64,000 bases of DNA, taken from assembly GCA_014058105.1 (NCBI GenBank), contig JACGCM010002647.1, positions 682,001 to 746,000 on the forward strand, written 5' to 3'. Below are positions 45,134 to 57,052 of the stretch, piece after piece. The notes below the pieces were generated by a model, which saw only the letters and a program-made list of their open reading frames with translations, did no database searches and was not told the origin of the DNA. Source of the DNA: Kingdonia uniflora. Lineage: Eukaryota > Streptophyta > Magnoliopsida > Ranunculales > Circaeasteraceae. The translations under genes and the position numbers were made by a program. Within the stretch, counting starts at the first letter, position 1, and each line of letters opens with the position of its first letter.

Positions 45134-46900
45134 ATGGCCCCCACCCTTCGTTCTACTTCCACCCATGCCGGAAACTCCGTCGATGGAGTGGCCGCCCAGC
45201 TTGCCTTACTTTCCCAATAATTTGCTCAAGCCGAGGAGCGACACCAAACACAACTGCACTAAGAACGTGAAAAACACCGGCAGGAGTTCGAAGCTGAACG
45301 ACATCGCCGTTTAGATGACGCCGATAGACAAAACTGCGCCATCGATGAATTGTGCAACACATCCGAGTGCTGCAACGACTGCAGCCTCCAGATGCTCCTC
45401 CACCGTCTCGAGTACCAGCCCTGTCGCGCATATCCGCTCGCGCTCGACTGGGGCCTCTACCTCATCAAGAAGTACCCCCGGTCCATATCGGCGCCGAGGG
45501 TGCTCCCCCTACTGTTCCCACCACTGGTTCCACCATCTCGGCATCCATCCCATGGAAGACTCCTCTGAATCCACTCTTCCCTCCTCCAGACACCCCAAAC
45601 GCTGCCCTGCCCGAGAGCATCTCAGGGAGCAAAGCGCCAAACATACACCAAACCCTCGGCCTCATCACCCTCGAACCCTTTGATCCCCTCCTCACTCTGG
45701 CTACTGTGTACAACAAGACCTCGATTACAAAATCCAGCCCGTTATCCGCATCAGCGCGAGCCCGACTCAAAACTCATTGAGTCGGTTGGATAACCCTCTC
45801 TGCCCCAAACTCCTCACTATCGAGGTGCCTCCAAATTTCCGTGCTCCCAAGCTCAACAAATACCACAACACGACCCTTAATCTCATATTCTTGAATTCCA
45901 AAATGCTCTAAGCCTCTACTCCTACAAGTCTCACAGACAGCCCTCTTTGATGGTATCAAAACCTTCCCAGTAGTTTTATCCGAAGTTTTGAGCAACTATC
46001 CCATCTTTTTATCGCCCAATTTGCCTTCAACAAAGACAGAGAGGTAAGAGTCGAAGCCCTCTTCAATTTTAGAAAATCCTCCAGTGAAATACTAGAGGCC
46101 TTTACTAAGAGGTTTCTTGATGAGTCGCGCAAAGTCAAAAACCTTGACTGTGTGAATACTGTACTCATGTATTCAGACGCTTTACCAAATCATAGCCGTG
46201 TCAAAGAGTACCTGGTCCTCCACAAACCTCGAACCCTTGAGGAGATGCTCTCAAAAGTCAATGGGTATATCAACCTTGACCGCCTCCGTAAATCACATAA
46301 ATAGGGGCAACCTTCAACCTATGCCATCAATAAACCTCGACAAGGTCCACCTTCTACTCCTACACCCCTGATCGCTCTTGTCTCACAGGAAACTAAGAGC
46401 CGTAAGCGCCCTCCCTCTGACAACACTACAGAAGGTCGCAAAAAATGGCCAAAGCCAGTCCTACCTAGACTCACTGCCCCCATCAACACCTTTCTACCTC
46501 AGATACAAGCAGACCCCATATGGTATATCCCCTTTCCCATTGAGGTTAAACCGGGCGAACCTTACTGCGTCAACCACAAATATAACTGCCACCACACCAA
46601 CAAATTCTTTGCCTTGCAGCTCTCTCTCAAAATAATACTCAAGGCAGGTCATCTACATCAGTATGTTGCCAACCTTCCCAGCTACCTTGACAGGTCATAC
46701 CTCAAACCTCAATCCACCTCTGCTGTCGACCTGGCCGAGGTCCATATATACCAAGCATATTTTATTGAAGTCAATAATATTAACAACGACCATTCCAAGA
46801 GCAAGCGCAAGCGTGTCGAAGAATGTTACAAACTTACTTACCAGGAGAAGCTACCGGCCCTTCTGCCAGAATTAAGCCTTTCCCCTTGACACGAAGACAT
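45134..46900 (+). pseudogene. Tat2 gag
   Basis: From ATG at 45134 (MAPTLRSTSTHAGNSVDGVA) into a charged coiled-coil-like segment (AQAEERHQTQ, EREKHRQEFEAERHRRLDDA), then a Pro-rich part, then the gag core at 46013-46303 (SSSEILEAFTKRFLDESRKV, VKEYLVLHKPRTLEEMLSKV). A basic linker leads to the Cys/His motif EPYCVNHKYNCHHTNKFFA at about 46559-46616, in which the last Cys is Phe. Stops at 45218 (TAA) and later, and frameshifts near 45350 and 45780. The order equals Tat1 gag. Confidence 0.78.
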
Positions 46901-47325
46901 TTCTTTCATCGACTGCGATACATCATATGTTCGTTTTCCCCATTCCGACCCTTTAGTCATCATGATTAAGGTTGAGTACCTTGTTTTCCACACCATGCTT
47001 ATCGATACAGGAAGTGCAGTCGATGTACTTTTCCTTCAAACCGTCCAAGCCATGTAGAAAATAGACCTTATCACTGCCGCCAATGTCGAACTAAAAGGTT
47101 TTAATGGCGCCACAAAAGTTGCTATTGGTCGAATCAGCCTCCCAGTTACCACTGGCCAAGTCACACTTCAAACCAGCTTTCTTGTCATCGATAAGAAGTC
47201 TGAATACCTTGGTATCCTCGGGGGCGACTGACTCCTTGCCATGAGTGCCATACCTTCGACCTACCATCAGACCCTACGTTTCTCTACCCCCTATGGTACT
47301 TGGAATTTAAAAGGCTTTTAACGCC
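46901..47325 (+). pseudogene. Tat2 aspartic protease
   Basis: Processes the polyprotein. FPHSDPLVIMIKVEYLVFHT leads to the active site MLIDTGSAVDVLF (about 47000-47035), then VELKGFNGATKVAIGRISLP, TLQTSFLVID, and LGILGGD followed by TGA, then LLAMSAIPSTYHQTLRF. The DTGS box is intact. Stops are TAG after QAM and TGA after GGD. Confidence 0.82.
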
Positions 47326-47539
47326 TTGCCCATTCATGTGAGCATCCAGAGATCGATCAGACCCGGAGACTCGTCAGATTTCCATAACAATCACTGTCTC
47401 TCTCTATCCCCATACCTTCAACATCTGCCACCTTACCCATCAAACCCACTGTCTATATTGAACTCAACGGTCCTAGTCGAGGTGCATTCATTAGAACCTT
47501 TCTCGATGAGGCCGAGCGCCTCGAACTTACAGACTTACT

Positions 47540-48480
47540 TTGGGCAAACAAAAACATCTTTGCATGAACGTTTTAGGAGATGCCCGGTGTTGATCCTAAT
47601 TTGGCATGCCAGCGCTTCGACCTCATCCCCCATTCCGCAGCAGTAAAATAGAAAAAACGTACCATGGCCCCGCGACTTCGTGAAGCAGTAAACCTTGAAG
47701 TAGACAAACTCATAACCACGGGTTTTTATCAGAGAAGTCAAGTATGCTGACTGGATATCAAACATTGTTGTAGCTCCCAAAAAGAATGGCAAGATCAGAA
47801 TCTATGTCGAATTTACAGACCTCAGCAAACATACACCGAAGGACAGCTTCCTCCTCCCGATCATTTTAGTACTCCTCGATGCTACTGCTGGACACGAACG
47901 TCTGTCTATGAGGGATACGGCTTCGGGTTACAATCCGGTACCCCTCCTCCCCGAAGATCAACTTAAAAACTTCCTTTATCACTGAATAAGGCCTTTACTA
48001 TTTTAATGTTATGTCATTCGGCCTTAAAAATGCCGGTACCACCTGCCAACGTCTCATTACAACCATGTTCAAATCCTTGCTTGGCAAGTCGGTCGAAGTT
48101 TACATCGACGACATGCTATGCAAGAGCCTCCAAAAACAGACCCACATCCAAGACCTAACTAAAGTCTTTTCGATACTTTGAACATGCAACATGAAACTCA
48201 ACCTAGACAAATACCAATTTGGTGTTTCGTCTGGTAAATTTTTTGGCCATCTTATCAGTAATCGAGGTATCGAGATCGACCCTACCCATATTCGAGCCCT
48301 TATCGACATGCCGTCGCCCCGAACCAAAAAAGATGTCCAAAAAGTGGCCAGTGAGAAAATAGCCCTCAACCGTTTCATTTCCAAATCCTCAGACCATTGT
48401 GCCTGGCTCTTTCTCTTTTACGTGACTAAGGCGTCAACAAAGCAAAAAGGAAAAACAACCCTGAAATTAACTGGATACCC
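47540..48480 (+). pseudogene. Tat2 reverse transcriptase
   Basis: Landmarks: EMPGVDPNLACQRFDLIPHS, RLREAVNLEVDKLITTGFI, VVAPKKNGKIRIYVEFTDLS, PKDSFLLPI, MSFGLKNAGTTCQRLITTMF, and the active site VEVYIDDMLCKSLQKQTHI at about 48088-48140, then MKLNLDKYQFGVSSGKFFGH. The catalytic YIDD is intact; the first catalytic Asp of the fingers-palm region is Glu here (YVEFTDL, usually VDF). Frameshifts near 47740 and 47900 and stops at 47650 and 48180. Confidence 0.88.
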
Positions 48481-48489
48481 GACTGTGAA

Positions 48490-49396
48490 CGGGCCTTCCT
48501 CAAACTTAAAACTTATCTTGGTCGATCACCCATCATCAGCACCACCGTCAAATGTCAAACACTCTCGTTATACCTCGCGGTCATTGACACTTCTATCAGC
48601 TCAGTACTCATTCGACTCGAATCAAACATTGAGAAACTTGTATATTTTATCAGCAAAAATTTAACACCTGCAGAAGCTCGATACACAAAACTTGAGCATT
48701 TGCTCCTCACCCTCGTCTATTCGGCCTGCAAACTCAAACCATATTTCCAAGCTTACCCCATCCGTGTTATAACAAGTTATCCCCTTTGAGAAGTACTCAG
48801 CAAAAAAGAATAATCCAGAAGAGTACAACAGTGGTCTGCTTATCTTGGTGAACATGACATTACATTCGTGAAGCAGATATCCTAAAAAGGCCAAGCAGTA
48901 GCTAATTTCCTTGTTGACTTCTCGGTCGAAGATGTCGATTGGGAGGAACATGAAGGCAACCTGGCAGAAGACCAGCCTGAAGCAACAAATCCATGGAACC
49001 CTAACATAGGATGGTGTCTCTTCACAGATAGATTCCCTGGGCCTAACGGTTCAGGGATCGTTATAGTCCTGGTCACACCTACCAATGATCGAATAGAGAA
49101 TGCCCTAAAGTTGAACTTCGAATGCTCTAACAACGAGGCTAAGTATGAAGCCTTGATCCATGGCCTCGACCACGCTCTCGATCTTGGTGTTCCTAAACTT
49201 ACAGTTTTCACAGATTCCCAACTTGTTCAGCGACATTACACTGGTGAAAACCAAGCTAACGGTCGTATGGCTGAATATGCTGCTCTCGTTCGACAGCGTA
49301 TGGACCTTTTCCCCCAAAAATCTTCTATCACACATTACTCTCAAGGAGAAAACCGACACGCAGATGCCCTTGCCTACATAGCAACTATGTTAGGCT
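48490..49396 (+). pseudogene. Tat2 RNase H plus archaeal-type RNase H
   Basis: The RT-linked RNase H occupies about 48490-48930: LYLAVIDTSISSVLIRLE, KLVYFISKNLTPAEARYTKL, LLLTLVYSACKLKPYF, with TGA and TAA in the EVLSKKE region. The archaeal-type domain follows at about 49005-49396: GWCLFTDRFPGPNGSGIVIV, LNFECSNNEAKYEALIHGLD, LTVFTDSQLVQRHYTGE and YSQGENRHADALAYIATMLG. The catalytic Asp, Glu, Asp and final Asp positions are readable. It is open for about 95 codons before TAA at 49396. Two RNase H domains place Tat2 in the Tat lineage. Confidence 0.88.
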
Positions 49397-49439
49397 AATC
49401 AGAATCTTGAACTCTCCACATCGAAGTACTCGAACGCCC

Positions 49440-50738
49440 AAGTTTCGACCAGATGGAAGTCAATGCCATCAGTACTGGGGGTGAGATTCTCGATTCAAAC
49501 GACTGGCGAACACCATTCCTCTATTACTTCAACAATGCTACCCTCCCAGATGATCTCAAAGCCAAACGGTCATTATTTGAAAACTGTTGCAGATATACCA
49601 TCCTTAAACACAGTTACATCGCAAATCCCCAAATGACGCCCTCCTTCGATGTATCTCTCAAACTGAGGCCTCTAAATTTCTAGTCGAACTCCATGAAGGT
49701 ACCTACGGTGCTCATACTGCTGGTCAATCTATAGCCCTTCTAGCCGTCTCCTAAGGTTTATTCTGGCTCAATAAGAAGATGTAAGCCGAAGAATACGCCA
49801 AACACTGCGACAAATGTCAGCACCACGCCCATGAAATCTGCAGACCTTCACATGACCTCCATTTCAGTCAAGTCACCTGGCCATTCAAACGCTGGGCCAT
49901 CGATCTCATTGCTCCTTTTCCCAAAGTATCGGGTAGCCGAGAGAATCTCCTTGTTACAACAGATTATTTTACCAAATGGGTCGAAGCCGTACCTTTATGT
50001 CGAACTCGAGAAGAAGAAGTCATCAAATTCTTATGGGAAAGCATCATTACACGTTTTGGATGCCCTCATATGATTCGATGTGACAACGGTCCGTAGTTTA
50101 TTGGGAGCAAAGTCAGAAATTTCTTTAAAAATCACAACATCATCCTCTCACCCTCAACACCTTACTACCCCCAAGGCAACGGTCAAGCAGAAGCAATCTG
50201 CAAAACCATAGTCGATGGTCTCTAGAAACATGTCGATGTGAAGAAAGGTCGATGGTTTTAGGAGTTACAACATGTCCTCTGGGCCTATCGAACAATGCCA
50301 AGAAAAGCTATAGGCTGTACCACTTTCCTTTTAGTCTATACTACTGAAGTTGTGCTCCCTACTTAATTCGAAGTACCAACACGAGATCCCAGTTACCCAG
50401 ACGAAGATAATGAGTTTGAACTCGGGCCTAATATGCTTTGGATCGACGAAACCCGAGATCGAACCATCACCAACCTTAGTCGTTACCACCTATCCTTCCA
50501 AAAGTCATATAACAAGAGAGTTCGACCACGAAGTTTCAACATCAGAGATCTCGTACTTCGATGCGTCACCCAATCCTCGAAGCCTCAAAATGCCGGCAAG
50601 TTAGCCGAATCCTGGGAAGGACCTTATGTCGTTTACGATAAATCGACAAGGGTTTTTTATTTCCTGATGACAGAAGATAAAGAGCCTCCACCAAATCCAT
50701 GGAATACAATACAGTTAGTATCATATAACAGGCCATGA
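49440..50738 (+). pseudogene. Tat2 integrase
   Basis: HHCC finger (LHEGTYGAHTAG, CDKCQHHAHEICR), core with FKRWAIDLIAPFPKVSG (Asp 1), DYFTKWVEAVPLC, FLWESIITRFGCPHMIRCDN (Asp 2) and PYYPQGNGQAEAICKTIV (Glu), so all three catalytic residues are kept, unlike Tat1 and Tat3. The C-terminal part has LVLRCVTQSSKPQNAGKLAE and SWEGPYVVYDKSTRVFYF, ending at TGA 50738. Stops: TAG at about 49681, TAA near 49753, TAG in CDNGP-stop-F near 50096, TAG at 50223 and 50260. Confidence 0.9.
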
Positions 50739-50821
50739 CCTCCACCTTGTTCCACTGATGTAAATACAATATAAATCAATGAACATCTTTTTCTCCAAGC
50801 TTCGTCTCCTGTAGTCCTGTA

Positions 50822-51850
50822 AATTTCTTGGTTAAGCCTGAGTATCATGTCAGCCCTTCGACCCGACTAATACTTGGGGTGACCTTAAAATTTTTCAAAC
50901 CTCCAATTTTGAGCAAACTCGAGGGACAAGGATGGTGGAAAGACCGGACCCTCGGGAATACATTTGGGGTGAACGCATTCATCTTCGATCAGGCCCCAAG
51001 CCACCGAAGTCCAGTGAATTTCTTAGTTAAGCCTGAGTTTCATGTCAACCCTTCGACCCGACTGATACTTGGGGGTGACCTTGAAATATTTTAAACCTCT
51101 AATTTCGAGCAAACTTGAGGGGCAAGGATGGTCGAAAGACCGGACCCTTGGGAATGCATTGTGGGTAAGCACGTTCTACTTCGATTAGGCTCTAAGCCGT
51201 CGAAGTCCAATAAATTTCTTGGTTAAGCCTAAGTATCATGTCAACCCTTCAACCCGATTTATACTTGGGGGCGACCTTGAAAATTTTCAAACCTTCAATT
51301 TTGAGCAAACTCGAGTGGCAAGGATGGTCGAAAGACCAGACCTTCAGGAATGCATTGGGGGAGAACATGTTCTACTTCGATCAGGCCCCAAGCCGTTAAG
51401 GTCCAGTGAATTTTTTGGTTAAGGCTGAGTATCATGTCAACCCTTCGACCCGACTGATTATTGGGGGTGACCTTAAAATTTTTCAAACCTCCAATTTTGA
51501 GCAAACTCGAGGGGCAAGGATGGTCGAAAGACTGGACCCTCGAGAATTCATTAGTAGTGAACACATTCTACTTTGATCAGGCCTTAAGCCATCGAAGTTT
51601 AGTAAATTTCTTCGTTAAGCCTAAGTATCATGTGAACCCTTGGACCTGACTGATACTTGGGGGCGACCTCAAAAAATTTCAAACTTTCAACTTTGAGCAA
51701 ACTCGAAGGGTACGAATTGTCGAGAGACCAGACCCTCGAGAATGCGTTGGGGGCGACCACGTCTTATTTCGCTGTGGCTTAGGCCTTCAAAGTCCAGTAA
51801 ATCTCTTGGTTCTAATCAAGTGTCACAGCCATCTCGAAGCTCTTTAAGCC
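50822..51850 (+). repeat. Tandem array of about 196 bp monomers in Tat2
   Basis: The landmark AATTTCTTGGTTAAGCC recurs at 50822, 51018, 51213, 51409, 51605 and (partial unit) 51799, so the period is 194-196 bp. Each unit also has CCTTCGACCCGACTGATACT, TTTTGAGCAAACTCGA and GACCGGACCCTCG. It starts 84 bases after the integrase stop and ends before the antisense gene. Some monomers keep an open frame, so peptides seen here are by-products of the repeat. Confidence 0.93.
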
Positions 51851-52227
51851 TCGATCACTCTACAATCATTCTTCACTTAAAGCATATGGAGATACAAATA
51901 TTCAAGAATATTAACAGCTTGCTACATGCAATACGTTCCAATATAGTATACATCAGAGAAGCAAGTTCCACGGAAAGCAATTCAAATGATACTCATAGCA
52001 TACCTCAAGAATCTAGCACAACAATTTAATACAAATCAAGTTAACACAAATCACTTTCAGTAGTCTACAACCGAATAAAATCAGTACAATGCAAGTTAGT
52101 TTCAGCACAACAATTCAAAGCAACCACAAGTTTAAAGATCAAATCCAAAGAAAGCTCAACATTGTTCAAATATTACAACCCAACAGAAATATAGAAAACA
52201 AACGGTATAGCACTCCAGTTCAATACC
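51851..52227. other. AT-rich spacer after the Tat2 array
   Basis: Contains A-rich sequence with several CAAGTT/ACAACAATT motifs. No gene is seen. It lies at the 3' end of the antisense gene and would be its 3'UTR. Confidence 0.5.
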
Positions 52228-54386
52228 TCATTTCAGAGTAGCTGCATCTTCTCGTCCAACAGGCTCTTCAGTGCCAATACCTCCAACACCTCTAGTAGAA
52301 GGTCTCGCTTCTGCACCATCGACGACCACATCAATTGTAGTTCCTGCAGCATTACCTTCGACTACGGGAACCTCCATGCCACCTCTAATACCTCTATCAA
52401 CAACGCCTGCCTCTGTCCCCTCTGTCTGCAAAGCATCCTCAGCAACAGGATCTTGTGTAATAGGGAAGCGTTCCAAAGTTTTAGGATCATACCCCAAATC
52501 TTCTATGAACTCCTTCAGCTTGACATTATCTACAACTTCATAATCAAATTGCCCTTGGAAACGCTCATTCTGTTCTCTCTTTTCCTTTTCCTTCTCAGCA
52601 AGCTTAGACCTCAACATCGGCTCATGATTATAGCATTGACCCTCCAATCTCTTCTCAAATACATCATTAATAGCCACTAGATCTCGCTACAATGTTTTAT
52701 TCTTAGATACCAATAATGCTTTAGTCCCTCGAGCAAGCTCCAGACTGTCAGCCCCCTACTGTAACTTCCTCGTTGCTACTTTCACCGCCTTATTGTCAGC
52801 CTGTGCCCAAGCATCAGTTTGCTAGAATATTCAAGCTGTCAGTACCCTTCAAAGCATGATGCACTTAAGAAAATTTCAGAATCTTACAAACAAAATAATA
52901 GACAGTTACCTGATACATACTCCTCTTTATCTACCTCGAAGCCCCGTCTGGATCACCGCCGCAGAGTTCCACCATTGAAGTAGCCATGGCTATAGCCTAT
53001 TCCTCTCGCTCAACCTCCGTCATCTCCTCGCCCGTATCTCCTTTTGCGTTGAATAAATTTTGGCCACTGTGCCCTCAGAGACTTGGGAACGACCTTGCCC
53101 TTCCCTTTCTCAACCTGGGTGGATGCCTGCTTCGACCTATGTCTAGAAGCATCACAAGCTACTTCGGGCACTGTCGCTGTCTGCCTCGACTCCCGTTGCA
53201 CCTTCTAAACATACTTTACCTTCCTTGCCAAATTCTTCTCTTCCATTTCTTTGATCACTTTCGAAGCACCTTCGCCTCCCCACTTCTTTGATGGCTTCAA
53301 CGTAATGGGTACGTTTCAAAGCTGGGAATCTGCCTTTTTTTGTCATTTTCTTTTGATTCCACGCTTGGTGAAAATAGAATTCACCCATCCTTCGTCCGAA
53401 TTGATTAAGGCATCAATATTATCCCTTAGATTTTTCCAAGTCTGATTAGTAGGACCTACATAACAAACAAAAACACGATTATCAGTTTATTCGAGCAATA
53501 CATCTTAAAATCTTTGACAAAAAACTTACTTAGATTATAGACTTTATGCTGTAACCTATAAGGGTCCTCCCCTTCGACATTCTCATAATTACCCCGTACT
53601 ACAACCAAGTCTTTGTCCCACCCTTGACCCGTCAATCACAGATCAAACAACCCGGGCTTATCCACGTGACACTGGATGTGATAGGTGCAGACCTTCTGGT
53701 TTGCATTCTTGGAGTAGAACGAGACAATGTCGAACCACTCAATTACGCTCCTCCCCCTGCCTCGCAGTTTTACATTCATACCCTCAATAGCCTTCATCAA
53801 TTCATAAAAGTTCCCATTCATCTGAACTGGAGCAACTTCCCAAAAGTTCAACACCTCCTTCACCAGCCTTCGAAGGGGAAATTGCTTCCCTAGTCGAATT
53901 TGGCCTCTAAACGCCATGATACCTTCTAGAGGTTTTGACTGGAAACTGTATCCTGGCCCCACAACATATAATATTTCTCCTACCTTCGACATCCCAAATT
54001 TAGCCACAAATCGATCTAATCTCTGCTTATCTCTAGTCGGGACAGAACCATCGGCCTTATCCAACTCAGTTGAATCCTTACTACGATCACTTTACTCCTT
54101 CTCACCCCTTTGACCACCCGAACGTTTAGCCCAACCTTCGCCCCTCTCTTTCTGTCTTCCCCCCATCTCTTCCTCATCACTATCCTCGGTAACTACCGTC
54201 TTACGACGCATACTACTAGAACCCCCAGCTCCAGGAACCACCACTGCTAGTGGGATATCTTTATATGACCAATTCTTCTACGTCGCTACCCTCACTCATT
54301 GGAGCACGACTAGACACACTAGCCTAATTTTTGTCAATATCCTCGTCTATTAGCCTCAGTCTCGAAGCCCAACGGGTACGCATCAT
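52228..54386 (-). pseudogene. Antisense gene of Tat2 (Tat additional ORF), multi-exon
   Basis: Opposite to gag-pol. It begins MMRTRWASRLRLIDEDIDKN (54386); then an acidic/basic linker (RRKTVVTEDSEEEMGG); then the globular core at 54064-53640: RLGKQFPLRRLVKEVLNFWE, PVQMNGNFYELMKAIEGMNV and RSVIEWFDIVSFYSK. Later exons give a Lys-rich part (53388-53010) and an acidic C-terminus (52677-52228: KLAEKEKEKREQNERF and VDNVKLKEFIEDLGYDP). The core aligns in order with Tat1 EYGWSLPLGNLVKGIMN and Tat3 [17 protein letters not shown]. It resembles the putative gypsy-type transposon domain of plant repeat proteins; function unknown. Stops and shifts are present, though the core and C-terminal exons are open. 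Confidence 0.65.
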
Positions 54387-55591
54387 ATCCTACAATAGAA
54401 GAGGTACACAATTAGATCGATACATTTGACTATTACGTGTCAATAGCTTATTTTCATCTACCCTCTCTAACCGATACAAACACAGCCGAAAACTCGACCC
54501 CAATCCTAGTCTCACTATTAATCCCCTTAGAATCCTAAATAAGCTAGACCCCAGGAACATGTTTTCCCCCTGTCCTCGATCAAATCCTCGCAACCACAAA
54601 CTCAGAAGATTCTACATATAGATACAGAAGGCAAAGCCAATCAAACACAGACAAAGATGAATAAACATACCTATATTAACAGAAGTACTCTCGAAACAGT
54701 AAGTCATCCGGTCCCTCAGCAACAACCTGGTAACCTCCCTCAAGCTTGCAATAACAATGGCGTACGTTCTCTTCCTCTCACCCTCTATTTTTTCGGTGAA
54801 CAGTACATTTATTATTTCCCCCCCATATATATACCTCCTCAGAATACCAAAAACTGCCTCGATTTCCAAACCACTATTATTTGCCACTACCCCTGTTTTT
54901 CAGTTGAGATGTGTTTTGATCGTTTTTCCCCTCATTACCCTCACGTGTGAATCGCACGCTCACATTGACTTAACTTTAAGCTCAAAATAACTCTAACCTT
55001 CTGATCCTCACTCGAAGCTGTCCAATCAAATCTCTACATCAAATCATCCTTTTTTCGTAAAATGCAGAAATATCAATATAACCTGCATGGCACACTGCCC
55101 CATGAACCAGTACGGATCTGACAGGACAGCTGCCTGGGCTATTAGTTCGTCAGGTCAAATCCAACAGACCTTCAACACCCCCCCTTCTCGTATACAAGTA
55201 ATCGACTATATCGTGTCTCGAACATTTGTCCGCAGATAACCTCACAGTCGATTCCAAAATATATCAAGCATTGGATTTATTGCACATTCGACATTCGACA
55301 AGATGATTGCGCCTAAAATACCTTTGAATATTATTATATTTGTCCTACCTTCCAAATATCCAGTATTCAACTTCAACAGTTATTTTCTAAAACTTCAAAT
55401 TTCATTCAGACATAAACCCTCACATATAATAACAGATCAAAGCAGTCAAAATAAATAGTAAATACAAATACATCTACATACCATCCTATCTAAATAGTTA
55501 ACAAAACAGTTTAAGAAGCCCCTATTTATCGTCGGGACACTTCTTCTCGTACCCGGCCTCAGTAACAGTATCTTCCCGGTCCACCAACTCC
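54387..55591. other. Spacer between antisense genes of Tat2
   Basis: No recognisable coding sequence. Short open frames (for example 54612-54887 minus, 54657-54950 plus) lack any family signature. 54950-55500 is AT-rich. Confidence 0.4.
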
Positions 55592-55867
55592 TCAGCAAAC
55601 AACTCCAGCAAGGCCAAATGGTGGCTGGGAAATGGGCCTATCATATGTAGCACCCCCCCACCAGTATGCAAAGGGCATTCCACTAATGGGTTCCCCTAGC
55701 TCCACTTCGGCCAACTCTGGCATCTCTGAGTCCAGGTCTCGGTCACTGAAAAACCTTTGTTTCAACTCCATGGTCTTCTCGCGAACATGAAGAACCTTCG
55801 CTGCCACCCGGTCCGGGTATTTAGTGTTTGAAGCATTTCCATTACTTTAGGATGACGATGCAGACAT
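55592..55867 (-). pseudogene. Small antisense ORF of Tat2, copy 1
   Basis: From ATG at 55867 one frame runs 91 codons with one TAA at codon 7. It reads RVAAKVLHVREKTMELKQRF, FSDRDLDSEMPELAEVELGE, PISGMPFAYWWGG and ends GLAGVVC. A TATA box precedes it. No family is recognised. The second copy at 56585-56794 shares the KFF...D..LD...P..VEL..GEPI.G...Y.WG pattern. The conserved acidic centre with two Trp suggests a real protein once existed. Confidence 0.5.
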
Positions 55868-55920
55868 TATGCTCGGAGTAGAAAGAAGAAATATGAGAAG
55901 TTCCCCCCACGACACCCCAT

Positions 55921-55926
55921 TTTATA
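55921..55926 (-). promoter_or_regulatory. TATA box of small ORF copy 1
   Basis: TATAAA in CAAGTATAAAATGGGGTG (minus strand), about 55 bases before the ATG at 55867. Copy 2 has CTATAAGTTTGGG in the matching place, so the promoter was duplicated with the ORF. Confidence 0.5.
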
Positions 55927-56584
55927 CTTGAAGGTACATTTAAACCTTTCCTAATCCCAAGTCGCATTCATGAGAGTCTTTAATTTTTCTCCTTGAAAAC
56001 TCAACAGTCCACACTTTACAACTTCCCAGACCTAACTGTCTTCTCAGTATCCGCATTGAAATCCCATTTCTGAGGCCTTGTAGATGAACAAATACCTAAT
56101 ATCGAACAGTCGACCCCTTTTATACATTGTCTCACACCTCTTTCATCAAGTTTTGACCAATTTAAAGTCAACCATTCAGTAAAGCCTGAAGTTGATGAAA
56201 TCCTTGACCATTTCATTAGACTTCGAAGTCAATTTTTCTAAAGGTAACTATTACCACATGTTAACATTCGAAGCTACAATATATTTGCCTACCATATTTA
56301 GCAGATACAAACTCAAAAATTCAGTACCGGTTATGTTTAAAAAAGCAAGAGGAGACCTCCGAACACAGTCATACAAAAATCTACAACAGAAATTGAAAGC
56401 CACAGTCATACAAAAAAAACCACCATCACCACCACCTTGCCCTACTTTAAGAGGAACCTGTCCTATTTTTAGACGGGCCAGATCTTCCAACCGAACCCTG
56501 CTCCTCCACCATTTGATCCTCTGCCTGCACAAGACATTCGGCCAAGCTCAACAGATAGAGATAGGTTTGTTCAGCAGTCGTAAA

Positions 56585-56794
56585 TTAAAACTTTATCTTC
56601 CCCCACAGGTAAGTATAAGACACCCCGTTGATGGGTTCCCCCGCCTCTAACTCTACCTGGTTGGGCATGTTCCAGTCAAGCTCATGATCACCGAAGAACT
56701 TCAACTTTAGTTTAGCAGTCTTCCGCCCTATACGATGGTCTCGGGCAAATCCCATCCTTTTCTAGTGGCGGGTGTTGGGCGTGGTGTCTATTAT
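56585..56794 (-). pseudogene. Small antisense ORF of Tat2, copy 2
   Basis: Diverged duplicate of copy 1, about 930 bp upstream on the same strand. It reads TAKLKLKFFGDHELDWNMPN, QVELEAGEPINGVSYTYLWG, KIKF, then TAA. The start codon position is ATA (one G-to-A change) and a TAG follows at codon 11. TATAAG at 56877-56882 lies about 85 bases before it. Confidence 0.45.
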
Positions 56795-57038
56795 GTTTTT
56801 TCAGGAAATGCAGAGATAGGAGAAGAAAGTGTAATAGAAAAAGAGTATGCAGTGTTACTGTCTCTATAACCCAAACTTATAGCCCCATTTAGCCTCATTT
56901 ATTACTCTGTAATCACGAACATTTCTTTAGTACCCTCCTTTATTACCTCCCTCAAAAACCAACAGTCAACTGTTCAACTTCCAATAACCAGCGGTTTTTC
57001 ACAGCAAATGCCTTTATACCTATTTTAAAGACCCTTCC

Positions 57039-57052
57039 TGAGAGGGGGCGAA
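57039..57052 (+). other. Polypurine tract of Tat2
   Basis: TGAGAGGGGGCGAA directly before the 3' LTR start TGTAGTAG, the position where plus-strand DNA synthesis begins. AGAGGGGGCGAA is a usual form in Tat elements. Confidence 0.85.

Noticed and set aside
45153..45780. Overlapping GC-rich open frames on both strands in Tat2 gag
   Set aside because: Only the plus frame aligned with gag order was kept; the others are shadows caused by the GC-rich, Pro-coding segment.
50828..51649. Several plus-strand ORFs of 60-90 codons with similar proteins (FFKPPILSKLEGQGW)
   Set aside because: They are successive monomers of the 196 bp array read in one frame, not a gene family.
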